DNA of 25,164 bases from the NCBI GenBank assembly GCA_964645585.1, contig CAZYAN010000056.1, positions 1 to 25,164 on the forward strand, written 5' to 3'. Source of the DNA: DATGSL01 sp964645585. Its GTDB lineage: Bacteria; Verrucomicrobiota; Verrucomicrobiia; Opitutales; T3Sed10-336. Position numbers and translations under genes: made by a program. The notes below the pieces were generated by a model that saw only the letters and a list, made by a program, of their open reading frames with translations, did not search any database and was not told where the DNA came from. This document shows positions 6,956-15,874 of this stretch, piece after piece; within the stretch, counting starts at the first letter, position 1, and every line of letters starts with the position of its first letter.

Positions 6956-8395
6956 ATGCATTTTGTCCTCCTCATCGCGATCATTCTCGCGGTCGTTTTC
7001 CTCTCCCTTTACGTTCTGGCTCGGCAGGAAATCACTCGCCTCGACGAGGAGAAACAACTGATTCAGCAAGAGAAGCAGCTGGTCGTCGATTTCATGCACG
7101 ACCTGGTCGAGGCGCTGGGAGAAGGGTTGAGCCGTGAGGATCTTTTTCAGCGGATTGTTCATGCCGCCATCCTCAGCACCGGTGCACTCAGCGCGTGTGT
7201 CTTTGAGCGGACCAACGAGGCGACGCTGAAAGGCATCGCCGTGGAGGGGCTGTTTCCGCCGCAAGCACCCTTGCCAGAGCGGTCGAAGGTTAAGCTGACC
7301 ACGCGCGCCAAGTTCATCGAACAGATTCTCAAGTCGGAAACAATTCCCTTTGGCGAAGGCCTGATCGGGTCGGTGGCGAAAACCCGGGAAGCGGTCTTGA
7401 TTAAGAATGGCGACGAGGACGATCGTGTGGTTAAGCACGACGATCCAGCCTTGCGGGTGAAGTCGATCATTGCCGCGCCGATCGTCTTTCGCGACAGGTT
7501 GATCGGTGTGCTCGCCGTTGTGAATCCGGCTGACGGAATGGCCTTCAATGAAACGGATTTCTCGCTGACGCAGAGTCTCGCCGATCAGGCCGGCCTAGCG
7601 ATCCACAATGCGGACCTTCTCAATCTTCAGTTGGAAAAGAAGAAACTCGATCTCGATCTCAGCCTGGCGAGCAACGTTCAGCAGATGCTGCTGCCGAAGG
7701 AATATCCAGCGATTCCGAAGCTCGAGATCGACGCGGTTTACATCCCCGCGCAGAAAGTCGGCGGCGACTTGTACGATTTCATCCCGCTCTCCGGGAATCG
7801 GCTCGCAGTCGCTATTGCGGATGTATCCGGAAAAGGCATACCAGCCTCCCTTCTCATGACGATCTGCCGGTGCAATCTGCGACACTACTCCGCGCTCCAC
7901 GATTCGCCGGCACGGGTTCTGATGGAGCTGAACCGTTCGATGGCGCCCGATATGCGCAAGGACATGTTCATCACCTTGGTGTACGCGATCATCGACATGG
8001 ACAAGGACGAGATAGTTTTTGCGCGCGCCGGACACGAGCTGCCATTGCTGTCACGCCGCGATCCGGAAAAATCGATCGTCGCGACGGAGATGCTCCAATC
8101 AGAAGGAATTGCGGTCGGGCTGGTGGAAAGCGATCTTTTCGATTCAGTAATCGAGGACAAACAGGTGCCGTTTGAACAGGGAAATGTCTTGGTGTTTTAC
8201 ACGGATGGCGTGACGGAAGCGACCAACGACGAGGACGTGGAATTCTCCGGCGGCCGGCTGGCGGACGTCGTCAAGACGCTTCGCAACCGGACCTGTCACG
8301 AGCTCAACCAAGGTGTCCTCGACTCCATCGACCGGTTCGCTGGCCGCAACCGCATGGACGACGACATCAGCCTCGTCACGATCAAACATCTGTGA
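6956..8395 (+). CDS. Membrane-anchored GAF/SpoIIE-type (PP2C) serine phosphatase
   Basis: 479 residues: an N-terminal membrane helix (~1-20), a short coiled coil rich in E/Q/K (~25-45), a GAF sensory domain (~50-215), a linker helix, then an RsbU/SpoIIE-type PP2C domain (~235-479). Metal-binding acidic residues are recognisable: Asp271 and Asp274 in VGGDLYDF, Asp289 in ADVSGKGIPA, Asp417 in FYTDGVTEA and Asp468-470 in MDDDISLV. All key residues look present, so it should be active. It presumably dephosphorylates the STAS protein encoded 12 bases upstream in response to a signal sensed by the GAF domain. The ligand cannot be read from sequence. There is no good Shine-Dalgarno, which fits translational coupling. 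Confidence 0.92.
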   Translation: MHFVLLIAIILAVVFLSLYVLARQEITRLDEEKQLIQQEKQLVVDFMHDLVEALGEGLSREDLFQRIVHAAILSTGALSACVFERTNEATLKGIAVEGLFPPQAPLPERSKVKLTTRAKFIEQILKSETIPFGEGLIGSVAKTREAVLIKNGDEDDRVVKHDDPALRVKSIIAAPIVFRDRLIGVLAVVNPADGMAFNETDFSLTQSLADQAGLAIHNADLLNLQLEKKKLDLDLSLASNVQQMLLPKEYPAIPKLEIDAVYIPAQKVGGDLYDFIPLSGNRLAVAIADVSGKGIPASLLMTICRCNLRHYSALHDSPARVLMELNRSMAPDMRKDMFITLVYAIIDMDKDEIVFARAGHELPLLSRRDPEKSIVATEMLQSEGIAVGLVESDLFDSVIEDKQVPFEQGNVLVFYTDGVTEATNDEDVEFSGGRLADVVKTLRNRTCHELNQGVLDSIDRFAGRNRMDDDISLVTIKHL

Positions 8396-8503
8396 TTGCG
8401 GTTCCAGCGTCGCAAGCTCTCTGCCGCGCCGCGCGGTTCTTGACGGGATAACCATGGACTGACATAGCTCAATCAGCTCGTCTCATTACGCGTGCGTTTG
8501 TCT

Positions 8504-9637
8504 ATGAAACGTTCACTCTCACCAATCCTTCTTACGATGCTGCTCGCGACTGGCCTTTCCGCCCTGCCTGCTTCCGGCGATATCGGTGAGCCTCGAGGAT
8601 CGCTTGGCAACTATGTGCTGTCTTCTTTGTTGGAGACGAATACGCCTCCGCCGCTCCTTGGGGAGGGAACTGATACGGTGCAGGAGTGGGAGGCGAAGGC
8701 CGCGAAGATCCGCGAGGTCTGGGTGGATTACCTAGGCGGGCTTCCGGAGCGGGTGCCGGTGCAGTACGAAATTCTTTCAACCACGCCCGAAAAGGATCAT
8801 GACCGGGTTCACATGGTTTTTGATACGGTGCATGGGGACCGGGTATTTGCTTACCTGCTGCTGCCTCATGGCATTCAGGGGAAGGATTCCGCGAAAAAGT
8901 ATCCGGCCATTCTCGCCCTTCATCCGACCAATGCGGAAGGGAAGGATTCGATCGCCACGCCGTGGAGCAAGCACAATCGCCAGTACGCGTACGAGCTGGT
9001 TTCGCGCGGTTACGTGGTGCTTGCTCCGGATGCGATGACATCGGGTGAACGGATTTTTAAAGGGCACAAGCATTTTCGTTCGCAGCCATTTTACGAAGAG
9101 CATCCGGAATGGAGCACGGTCGGGAAAAATATCACCGATCACATGCAGGCGGTGGACCTTTTGGAAAGCCTCCCTTATGTCGATGCCGAACGCATCGGAA
9201 CGATCGGTCACTCCTTCGGCGGGTACAACGCCTATTTTCTTGCGTCGGTTGACGAGCGCATCGCCGTCGCGGTTTCCAGTTGCGGGATGAATCCATTCAC
9301 AGGGAGCTCGATGCCGGGACATTGGGGTGTGCGTGACTGGTACACCCATCTGCCGCGGTTTTCAGAAGACATGAAAAACGATCGGGCACCGTTCGACTTT
9401 CATGAGATTATTGCCCTGATCGCACCCCGGCCGTTCTTCAACTACAGCACCCAGCAGGATCATATTTTTCCGGACTGGCGTCCCATCGCGGAATCGATGG
9501 AAGATCTTTACGGCCTGTATTCCCTATACGAAGCGCCGGAAAATTTCACGTCGATCCTCGGATCCGGCGATCACGACTTTCCGCCTGAGATCCGGGAAGC
9601 CGCCTACAGCTTTCTCGATCGCTGGCTCAAGAAATGA
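8504..9637 (+). CDS. Secreted alpha/beta hydrolase, dienelactone hydrolase/acetyl xylan esterase-like
   Basis: 377 residues from the ATG at 8504; a GTG at 8492 would add four residues. I prefer ATG because it gives a clean signal peptide (MKRSLSPILL through ALPASG). The core shows ILALHPTN near the oxyanion hole, the nucleophile elbow GHSFGG (Ser ~237), an acid in STQQDHIFPD and a His in GSGDHDFP, a complete Ser-Asp-His triad. Such secreted PVC proteins are usually annotated as dienelactone hydrolase-family or acetylxylan esterases acting on polysaccharide side groups; the true substrate is unknown. It stands alone and converges on the heparinase-like gene with 40 bases between stops. Confidence 0.85.
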   Translation: MKRSLSPILLTMLLATGLSALPASGDIGEPRGSLGNYVLSSLLETNTPPPLLGEGTDTVQEWEAKAAKIREVWVDYLGGLPERVPVQYEILSTTPEKDHDRVHMVFDTVHGDRVFAYLLLPHGIQGKDSAKKYPAILALHPTNAEGKDSIATPWSKHNRQYAYELVSRGYVVLAPDAMTSGERIFKGHKHFRSQPFYEEHPEWSTVGKNITDHMQAVDLLESLPYVDAERIGTIGHSFGGYNAYFLASVDERIAVAVSSCGMNPFTGSSMPGHWGVRDWYTHLPRFSEDMKNDRAPFDFHEIIALIAPRPFFNYSTQQDHIFPDWRPIAESMEDLYGLYSLYEAPENFTSILGSGDHDFPPEIREAAYSFLDRWLKK

Positions 9638-9677
9638 GGGCGCCGCGTCTCGGAGTTGCACCGCGGCTGATCGACGA

Positions 9678-11966
9678 TCAGTCGAGTGATTCGATTTCAT
9701 TCGGCAGCGCGTCAAAGAACACGATTTTCCCGTCGGGAGCGGTCTGTCTGAGCAGCAACCCAATTTCCCCGGTCCGGTTGAACGCGAGTTCCCAGCGGGT
9801 GCCGGCGCGGTCGGTGAAGCGGATTCCGTCGGTCTCTCGGCTTTCAAGACGCTCGGTCGGCAGCGGCTCGTCCTGCTCCGGCAAGGCGGCTTCCAGGAAA
9901 TGGAGGAAGCGGTTCGCTGCAGCCGGCTCGGGATCGCTGACTTCCAGACGCCATTTGCCCGTGAACTGAAATTTCTTGTCCCAGCCGGGCGTCTCTGGCT
10001 CGACCACCGGCCAATTGCGTCCCGACGCGAAAAACTCCTTTCCGGGTCCTCCGATCAGATTGAACCGCGGCTGAACCGGCAGAAGTGTTTGCACGAACAG
10101 CCGGCCGTCGAAATCCGCTCGCCAGCGGGACTCGTCAAGACGAGTCGGCTCCTTTTGGACGTGCAGCAGAAATTCCTTGCGCTGTTCCGGAGCGACCGAC
10201 TCGACGCGATCGTAAATAACGAAGTAGTCGGGAAGAATATAAACAAATTGACGCACAACCTCGCGAGACTTCGACGCGTCGTAGCTCTTGGTGGCGTCGG
10301 CGGCAATATAGATGAAATCGCCGGTGCTCTGGAGGGCGACCGTTTTCGCATTCGTGACAGAGTTTTGCCCGCCGTGGTTGTAATAGGTTTTGCCATCCGG
10401 TTTGAATCCCCATGGTTTCCAAAACGGCGGCATCGGTTCTTCGGGCTGATGGATCAAGAGGGTGTTGTGCGCGACGCTCTGCGCGGCGAAGTTGTGGTGG
10501 TGCGCGGTGCTGGTGCGACTGCCGCCGTCGAGCGCGAGGAAATTGCGCTTGTAAATCACAAAACTCAGCTCGTCGTAATGCTGGTGAACCCGCTCGCTCG
10601 ATCCGCCGCGAAAGGCAACGAACGTGTCGTCTGGACCGGTGCCGGAACGCATGTGAAACAACCCGAATCGCGGCGCGTGGAAATAGCGTCCCGATGAAGT
10701 TGCCGCGGGGTCGGCGGAATCGATTCGGGACGGGTCGAAGTGTTCAACGAGGAACGGAACAAACGGATGAAGCGTCGTAAATCTCCGAACTCTGTCAGGA
10801 AGGCGGGCCAATTGCACGTAGGCTTGATCGGCTTTCTCCGGAAAAGGCTTTTGGAAAAAGTGAATGGCCTGCGCGAAATGCGTGTAGAGCGACCCCGTGC
10901 TGGCGAGATTGTCTTGGTGCGGTGTGTCTCCGATTCCGAATTGCCGAAACCGCGGCTGGTCTTGCAAAACTTCGATCGCCGACCAATCGAACCAATTGGC
11001 AAAATCGGCCATCTGCGGCCAGCGGCGCGCGATCGTCTCTCCGAAAGCGGATTCCCAGGAGAAAAAGAAAAGGAAGGTCGCATCCGGGTAGGCGCTGAAA
11101 CTGTAGGTCACCGTTGGAGAAGCCAGCAGTCCAGAACCGGCGGAAATCGCTTCCCGGTGGTCGAGCATTTTGAAAAAGAGAGAGGCGCCGCGCGCAAGAA
11201 AATCGGCCGCCCGGGCGTCGTCGATTCCGTCGCCATAGGCCGCGACACCCGCGAACCACTGAAGGGCGCGGACGCCGTAATTGCCGTTTGTGTGACTGCC
11301 GGTTGTTCGGCGAAAGGTATATTCAGCGTCCGGCTGCGCTTTGGCGATATAGTCGAGGATCGGCAGCAGCAGTTCGCGCCGTTCCTTCGGCGTCAGGTCG
11401 TTGTAAATCCAGTCGTAGGCGGCGAGCGCGTTGATTTCGACGTTATTGAGCCAGCCAACCCAGCGCTCCGCGGTTTCCGCGCTCCAAAGGATGACCTCCC
11501 CGGCAAGCCGCAGGTAGTTCTTGGCTTTTTCAAGGTCGTCCTGTCGTCCGTCGATCAGATACAGCAAAGCCGCTTGCGCCGCCTGATCGCCGCCGTTGTA
11601 ACGAAAGAGATCGGCACCCTGGCGGCTGGGAGTATCGGCTTTAATGGTGCCATCGGGCAGGCGGGTAAAGCGATCCTCGCGGAAAATCTTTGGGGCTTCG
11701 AGCGGCAACGCGTCGACCGCGTTCCGAAGTTTGGCATACTCCCCGTGCGCGTGCGTGGCCGCGCGCTCCCGTACCGCCGGCAGATTTTTGGGGGAGAGGA
11801 ACAGCCGCGGATGCTCGGAGCGAATCGCCGTTAATGGACGGACACCGTCCGGCAGCTCGCCGAAACAAGTGACGGCGAACGCGAAAATTCCCGCGCCATA
11901 GATTGCGACCCTTCCTTTCCGGAACCGGTCAAGCCAAGCGGCAATTCCGGGAAAACAGATCTTCAT
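9678..11966 (-). CDS. Secreted heparinase II/III family protein
   Basis: 762 residues. A basic, rather long N-terminus precedes a hydrophobic segment (~19-36), consistent with a signal peptide. Residues ~50-380 are a helical alpha/alpha-toroid with motifs such as NNVEINALAAYDWIYNDL and TTGSHTNGNYGVRALQW. From ~420 comes the beta-sandwich of heparinase II/III (PF07940), with VHQHYDELSFVIY (His461, His463, Tyr464) and NFLALDGGS. These enzymes are lyases that cleave uronic acid-containing polysaccharides such as heparan sulfate or alginate-like polymers; substrate cannot be assigned. An AAAGAG about eight bases upstream may serve as ribosome site. Not part of a recognisable polysaccharide locus. 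Confidence 0.85.
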   Translation of the reverse strand: MKICFPGIAAWLDRFRKGRVAIYGAGIFAFAVTCFGELPDGVRPLTAIRSEHPRLFLSPKNLPAVRERAATHAHGEYAKLRNAVDALPLEAPKIFREDRFTRLPDGTIKADTPSRQGADLFRYNGGDQAAQAALLYLIDGRQDDLEKAKNYLRLAGEVILWSAETAERWVGWLNNVEINALAAYDWIYNDLTPKERRELLLPILDYIAKAQPDAEYTFRRTTGSHTNGNYGVRALQWFAGVAAYGDGIDDARAADFLARGASLFFKMLDHREAISAGSGLLASPTVTYSFSAYPDATFLFFFSWESAFGETIARRWPQMADFANWFDWSAIEVLQDQPRFRQFGIGDTPHQDNLASTGSLYTHFAQAIHFFQKPFPEKADQAYVQLARLPDRVRRFTTLHPFVPFLVEHFDPSRIDSADPAATSSGRYFHAPRFGLFHMRSGTGPDDTFVAFRGGSSERVHQHYDELSFVIYKRNFLALDGGSRTSTAHHHNFAAQSVAHNTLLIHQPEEPMPPFWKPWGFKPDGKTYYNHGGQNSVTNAKTVALQSTGDFIYIAADATKSYDASKSREVVRQFVYILPDYFVIYDRVESVAPEQRKEFLLHVQKEPTRLDESRWRADFDGRLFVQTLLPVQPRFNLIGGPGKEFFASGRNWPVVEPETPGWDKKFQFTGKWRLEVSDPEPAAANRFLHFLEAALPEQDEPLPTERLESRETDGIRFTDRAGTRWELAFNRTGEIGLLLRQTAPDGKIVFFDALPNEIESLD

Positions 11967-12020
11967 GCGAAGAACTCTTTGCTCAACTCCGCGGTGCTGT
12001 CGATGGGAAATCCGCTACCC

Positions 12021-12059
12021 GCCTTGGCGGGGGAGATCCATGCTCTCACGAGCGCGGTC
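12021..12059. repeat. Intergenic repeat copy A with small hairpins
   Basis: Between two minus-strand genes. A CCCGCC-TT-GGCGGG palindrome (from 12018) is followed by CTCTCACGAGCGCGGTC at 12043-12059, which recurs exactly in inverted orientation at 24914-24930. The core contains GCTC/GAGC complementarity. It may be a dispersed extragenic palindromic element of this genome and could also act as a terminator. Confidence 0.55.
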
Positions 12060-12081
12060 GCGTGATCGCCGCGATCCTCGG

Positions 12082-13098
12082 CTACTGGTCGAAGCGTGGA
12101 AGAGTGTAGGGCGGGTGGTTGAGCTGGAGAGGCAGGGAGTTGTCTGAGAAGATTTCCCCATCGGGGTGGACCGCGAAGATATGCTCAATCTCACCGTCGA
12201 CCACATCGACCAGAACAAAGGATTGCCGCTGCGGTTCCTCGGTTCCGATCAGTGCCCGCGGACCGCTTCCGGCACAGTTGAGGGAAACGAGATTCAGGCC
12301 GTCTTTCCGGCCTTTGAAATAGGCGTGATGGTGGCCGGTGAAAAAGACGTCGAGGTTGTGGCGGACGAACAGTTCGCGCAGGCGGTCGTTGTCCGGGGCC
12401 GGGATAATTTCGCGTTCGCGGCCGCGGGCGACCGGATAAGGGGGAACATGACAGGCGGCAAAGCGCAGGGCGAACTTCTCTGCGGCGCTGAGCTGCTCCT
12501 CCATCCAGATCCAGAGTTCCTCGCTCAGCCGCTCGAGCGTGGTGACGTCGAGCACGAGGAAGAACGCGTTCTTGTGGGTGAAGCTGTAATAGAGCGGAAA
12601 GTGCGTGTCATCGATGAACAGGAGATCCGGTTTTTGGTCCGGCGCTTTCCAATGTTCCTGAAAAATCTGGCGTTCGCGGGCAAACGCCGGATAACCGGAT
12701 GCATCGTGATTGCCAGCGACCGGGGCAAAAGGAATTTTTGCCGCGCGGAGCGGCTCGGTTACCGCCGCGGTAAAACCGTCCCACATCGCCCGAATTCGCG
12801 GCTCTTCCAGTCCCCGCTTTTGGCCCGCGACCAGGTCGCCCGCCGAAAGGACGAGTTCCGGGGAGAGATTTTTGAGCCGATCGACCGATTGATGAACGGT
12901 TTCGCCGTAGGTCGTCGAGCCGTAGGAGCCATTGAGATCTGAAATGACCGCGAAGCGGAAACTTCTTTCTCCGGCTGGCGGTTCCGGGATTGCGCCGGGA
13001 TTGAATGGGAGTCGGCTCGGAGCGGCGGCGGCGGAACAGGCGGTGAAGCCGATCGCGGAAAAAAAAAGCCAGGCTGCGGTCCGTAGGTGTCGGGTCAT
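12082..13098 (-). CDS. Secreted calcineurin-like metallophosphoesterase
   Basis: 338 residues from the ATG at 13098. The frame is open up to an upstream ATG at 13206, but the extra 36 residues look non-coding and the inner ATG yields a normal signal peptide (MTRHLRTAAWLFFSAIGFTAC). Metallophosphoesterase motifs appear in order: ISDLNGSYG, SAGDLVAG, AGNHD, CHVPPY and TGHHHAYF. The first motif is D-x-N rather than the common D-x-H, so one metal ligand may differ. The family hydrolyses phosphomonoesters or diesters; substrate unknown. The Cys at the end of the signal sequence raises a lipoprotein possibility, but the lipobox (FTAC) is poor. Confidence 0.87.
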   Translation of the reverse strand: MTRHLRTAAWLFFSAIGFTACSAAAAPSRLPFNPGAIPEPPAGERSFRFAVISDLNGSYGSTTYGETVHQSVDRLKNLSPELVLSAGDLVAGQKRGLEEPRIRAMWDGFTAAVTEPLRAAKIPFAPVAGNHDASGYPAFARERQIFQEHWKAPDQKPDLLFIDDTHFPLYYSFTHKNAFFLVLDVTTLERLSEELWIWMEEQLSAAEKFALRFAACHVPPYPVARGREREIIPAPDNDRLRELFVRHNLDVFFTGHHHAYFKGRKDGLNLVSLNCAGSGPRALIGTEEPQRQSFVLVDVVDGEIEHIFAVHPDGEIFSDNSLPLQLNHPPYTLPRFDQ

Positions 13099-13369
13099 CG
13101 CTGGAACAAAAAGCAAACTAAGCACTGATGCAAAATAAACTCCCGGATCCCAGGTGTTTTCACACGCCCGTTTTGCTCGAGACGCTAAGCCGCTTAAGGA
13201 AAGCAACAGAGCCGGCCCGTTCGGGATTCGTTGCGTCTCCGCGTCTTGGCGTGCGCTTCGTCTCTTCGTTCAGTATTTCATGAGCGCGGATGATTCAGGA
13301 ATTGATGAATATCCTTTAGATTTGATCCGCAGGTATCCGCGTAATCCGCCGCGGGGCGCTTTTCGGAAC
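13099..13369. other. Intergenic region with repeat-like sequence
   Basis: About 270 bases between two minus-strand genes if the phosphoesterase starts at 13098. It contains GAGACGC (13179-13185) and its inverted copy GCGTCTC (13233-13239), a GCGTC-rich stretch, and an AT-richer segment followed by three ATCCGC copies at 13325, 13335 and 13344. Such motifs look like leftovers of dispersed extragenic repeats. I see no gene or clear terminator. Confidence 0.4.
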
Positions 13370-14863
13370 TTACATCGTCAGGCGGCGGATCGATGCTTCA
13401 ACCTCCGGACGTCTTGTATCGTTCGGCGCGAGTTGGAGGAAATGCTGGTAGTAGCGCACCGCGACCTGACGGGAATGCTGGCTTTTCGCGTAGGTATTGG
13501 CGAGGGCGAGCACGATCTCTCGGTTCCGCGGGAACAGCTCGTGAATCCGTTCGAGTTCACGAAGGTAGGAGCGGACCGGTTTGGTTTCTTTGACGACGTT
13601 CAGGTAGTGAAGGTGGTAGCGCTCGTTCTCCGGATCGCGCCGAATCGCCTCCAAGGCGGTCAGTTCCGCGTCATTCCACGAGCGTGCGCGGTAGTGGGCG
13701 TAGGAAAGGTTGAACCACGTTTCCGGATCGGAGTCTTCGTGACTGAGAGCCTGCCAATACGTGCGGGCGGCCGTGCCGTAACGGCCGGCTTCCTCGAGGC
13801 GCTGCGCCTCGGCGATCAAATCCGCGTAGGGATTCGGGGGCGGCGGTTCTTCGACTTGGACTTCGACTTCGATCTCGAGCACGTCCGCTTCGGCAAGGAC
13901 TCCCGGTTCCTCGGCTTCTTCCTCCTGGGCCTCCGCTTCGGCTTTGGCTTGCGCGGCGAGTTCCGCTTGTTTGCGCGCTTCCTCCTCGGCTTTTTCGCGA
14001 GCGATGCGGGCTTCTTCTTCGCGGCGCTTCTCCTCCTCTTCGCGGCGGCGCGCCTCAGCAAGCTGTTCCTCGCGGATCCGCTCCATTTCGGCGACCGATT
14101 CCCGCCAGCGCTGGAGTTCGCCGCGGACCATGGCCAAATCGCTGTCATCGAGCGCGCCCGGATGTTCTTTGTCGAGGAGAGCGACCAGTTCCTCGGCCCG
14201 TTCCCAGCGTTCTTCGGTGAGGATGACCCTGAGGAGGCCGAGCAACGCGGGAGCGCCGCCGTCCTGGTGCTTCTCGCGGGCGACGGTGAACCAGTGATGC
14301 GCCTGCGCTACGTTCCGAAGCTGAAAAAACAGGGTGCCAATCGCCGCGGCTGTCTCGCCCGAAGGCTGGAGCCGGTAGACCTGGAGGTAGGCGTCGAGAG
14401 CGTCCCGGTGACGGAGCCGTTTTTCCTCGGCCCGGGCGAGCGCCTGCCACCCGGTAAAGTCCTCGTAATGCTCGGTAACGTAAAGACGGTAGTGATCGGA
14501 CGCCTGGTCGAGGTCGCCCGCTTCTTCGCGGGCTTGGCCGGCGAAGAGCAAAAACTCGCCATGACCTGGCGAGAGCTGGTGGGCGCGAATGAAGGCGTCG
14601 GCCGAGGCGGATGGATTGTTGTTGCGCGCGTGGGCGAAGGCGAGAAACTCGACAACTTCAAGCCGGTCTGGCGTTTGCTGATCAATTTCGTTGAGGATGA
14701 CGATCGCTTCCGCCGGATTTTCGGCATCCATCGCAGCCTGCGCTTCGGCCAGTCTCGCCTGGAATTTTTCCTCGGGGCTGGAACAGGCTTGGAAAACGAC
14801 GGACAAAATCGTCATCACCGACAGAAGGCCGAGTGATCGCCTATGCTTCCATCCATCGTTCAT
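13370..14863 (-). CDS. TPR-repeat lipoprotein with central charged coiled coil
   Basis: 497 residues. The N-terminus has basic residues (KHRR), a hydrophobic stretch and VVFQAC, so export and probable lipidation at Cys27 are likely although the lipobox is imperfect. Tetratricopeptide-like helical repeats fill ~30-250 (for example EFLLFAGQAREEAGDLDQA and WQALARAEEKRLRHRDAL) and ~350-490 (RTYWQALSHEDSDPETW and following). Between them, ~260-330, is a highly charged Glu/Arg/Ala coiled coil ending in a Pro-rich linker. This suggests a periplasmic scaffold for protein-protein contacts; no enzyme motif is visible. Its 5' end overlaps the divergent DUF362 gene by 21 bases, so one of the two starts may be set too far upstream. 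Confidence 0.8.
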   Translation of the reverse strand: MNDGWKHRRSLGLLSVMTILSVVFQACSSPEEKFQARLAEAQAAMDAENPAEAIVILNEIDQQTPDRLEVVEFLAFAHARNNNPSASADAFIRAHQLSPGHGEFLLFAGQAREEAGDLDQASDHYRLYVTEHYEDFTGWQALARAEEKRLRHRDALDAYLQVYRLQPSGETAAAIGTLFFQLRNVAQAHHWFTVAREKHQDGGAPALLGLLRVILTEERWERAEELVALLDKEHPGALDDSDLAMVRGELQRWRESVAEMERIREEQLAEARRREEEEKRREEEARIAREKAEEEARKQAELAAQAKAEAEAQEEEAEEPGVLAEADVLEIEVEVQVEEPPPPNPYADLIAEAQRLEEAGRYGTAARTYWQALSHEDSDPETWFNLSYAHYRARSWNDAELTALEAIRRDPENERYHLHYLNVVKETKPVRSYLRELERIHELFPRNREIVLALANTYAKSQHSRQVAVRYYQHFLQLAPNDTRRPEVEASIRRLTM

Positions 14864-15871
14864 CGCCAGACAATTTTCCGCCTCCGGACGTGTGTCAAGC
14901 GTCCAGCCGCCGCGTTTGCGTGCTGGATCGCCGCGGTCTCGCCTGGAATGGCGCTTTCGCCCGGCGCGCCAGTGCTGGAGGCGCCGCTGGACGGCTTCTC
15001 GGCGGAGGCGTACACGGCCTCGGTCAACCGGCTGTTCGAACGTTTCGAGGCGGAACGCGGCGAGCCTCTGCGGCCGGGAGAGAAAGGGAAGGTCGGCCTG
15101 AAAGTCTATACGGCTTCGGGTCCCGGTCTGACGACGCCCCTGCCGCTGGTGCGCGCGGTGGCGAAAGAATTATTGGAGCGGGGATTCGCGCGGGAGAATA
15201 TTTTTCTGATCGATCAGAATGAGCGCCGGCTGAGGAGGGCGGGATTCCTGCCGCGCCTGGCGGAGGGCGGCGCGGATTTTGACGGGCATCCGGTGTATGT
15301 GCTGGAAAGCGGAAAATATTTCAACGATCTGTGGTATCACGAGAGTCCGCTGCCGCCGGCTCGCGGCGCGGTCGATATCACGTATCGGGAAGGCCAGTTT
15401 CACTACCAATTGAGCGAGGCTGGCCGCCGGAGTTTTTTGCCGGTTCCGCTGATGCTTGAGGTCGACTTCTGGATCAACCTGCCGGCTTACACCGATCATC
15501 CGGTTCTCGGAATCAATGGCGCGCTCGTGAACGCGACCCTTTGGAACGCGAGCAACACCGCGCGTTTTTTCGGCAGCGAAGCGAGCGGTCCGGCGGCTGT
15601 CGCCGAAATGGCCGCGATTCCTGAGCTGGCGGAGAAGTGGGTGTTTTCGATCGTCAGTCTCGAGCGGTACCAATTTCTCGGCGGGCCCGACTTCAATTCG
15701 CTATATACCGAATCCGAGCCGATGCTCTGGCTGAGCGCGGACCCGGTCGCGCTGGATTCCCGCATGTATCAAAAGATTAATGACAGCCGGCGCGATCGCG
15801 GCTTCCCGGAGATCGATGCCTGGATGACGCTCCTCGACTATGCGATGAAATTGAACCTGGGGCGGCCGTAG
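14843..15871 (+). CDS. Secreted DUF362-domain protein
   Basis: Up to 342 residues. A hydrophobic N-terminal region (AAAFACWIAAVSPGMA) suggests export. The body matches DUF362 (PF04015): KVYTASGPGLTTPLPLV, RGFARENIFLIDQNE, FWINLPAYTDHPVLG and the characteristic LSADPVALDSRMYQKI near the C-terminus. Function of this domain is not established. Some members carry ferredoxin-type Cys clusters, but none is present here. The assigned ATG at 14843 lies inside the divergent TPR gene's 5' end with no Shine-Dalgarno. The next in-frame ATG (14948) would remove the export signal, so I keep the longer form with reservations. Confidence 0.78.
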   Translation: MLPSIVHRQTIFRLRTCVKRPAAAFACWIAAVSPGMALSPGAPVLEAPLDGFSAEAYTASVNRLFERFEAERGEPLRPGEKGKVGLKVYTASGPGLTTPLPLVRAVAKELLERGFARENIFLIDQNERRLRRAGFLPRLAEGGADFDGHPVYVLESGKYFNDLWYHESPLPPARGAVDITYREGQFHYQLSEAGRRSFLPVPLMLEVDFWINLPAYTDHPVLGINGALVNATLWNASNTARFFGSEASGPAAVAEMAAIPELAEKWVFSIVSLERYQFLGGPDFNSLYTESEPMLWLSADPVALDSRMYQKINDSRRDRGFPEIDAWMTLLDYAMKLNLGRP

Positions 15872-15874
15872 CTG

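Noticed and set aside
8440..8468. TTGACG-N17-CATAGC as a promoter for the hydrolase at 8504
   Set aside because: The -35 is good, but the -10 matches only three of six consensus positions.
13154..14836. 560-residue plus-strand open frame
   Set aside because: Antisense of the TPR lipoprotein; the Phe/Leu-rich middle is the mirror of the Glu/Ala coiled coil.
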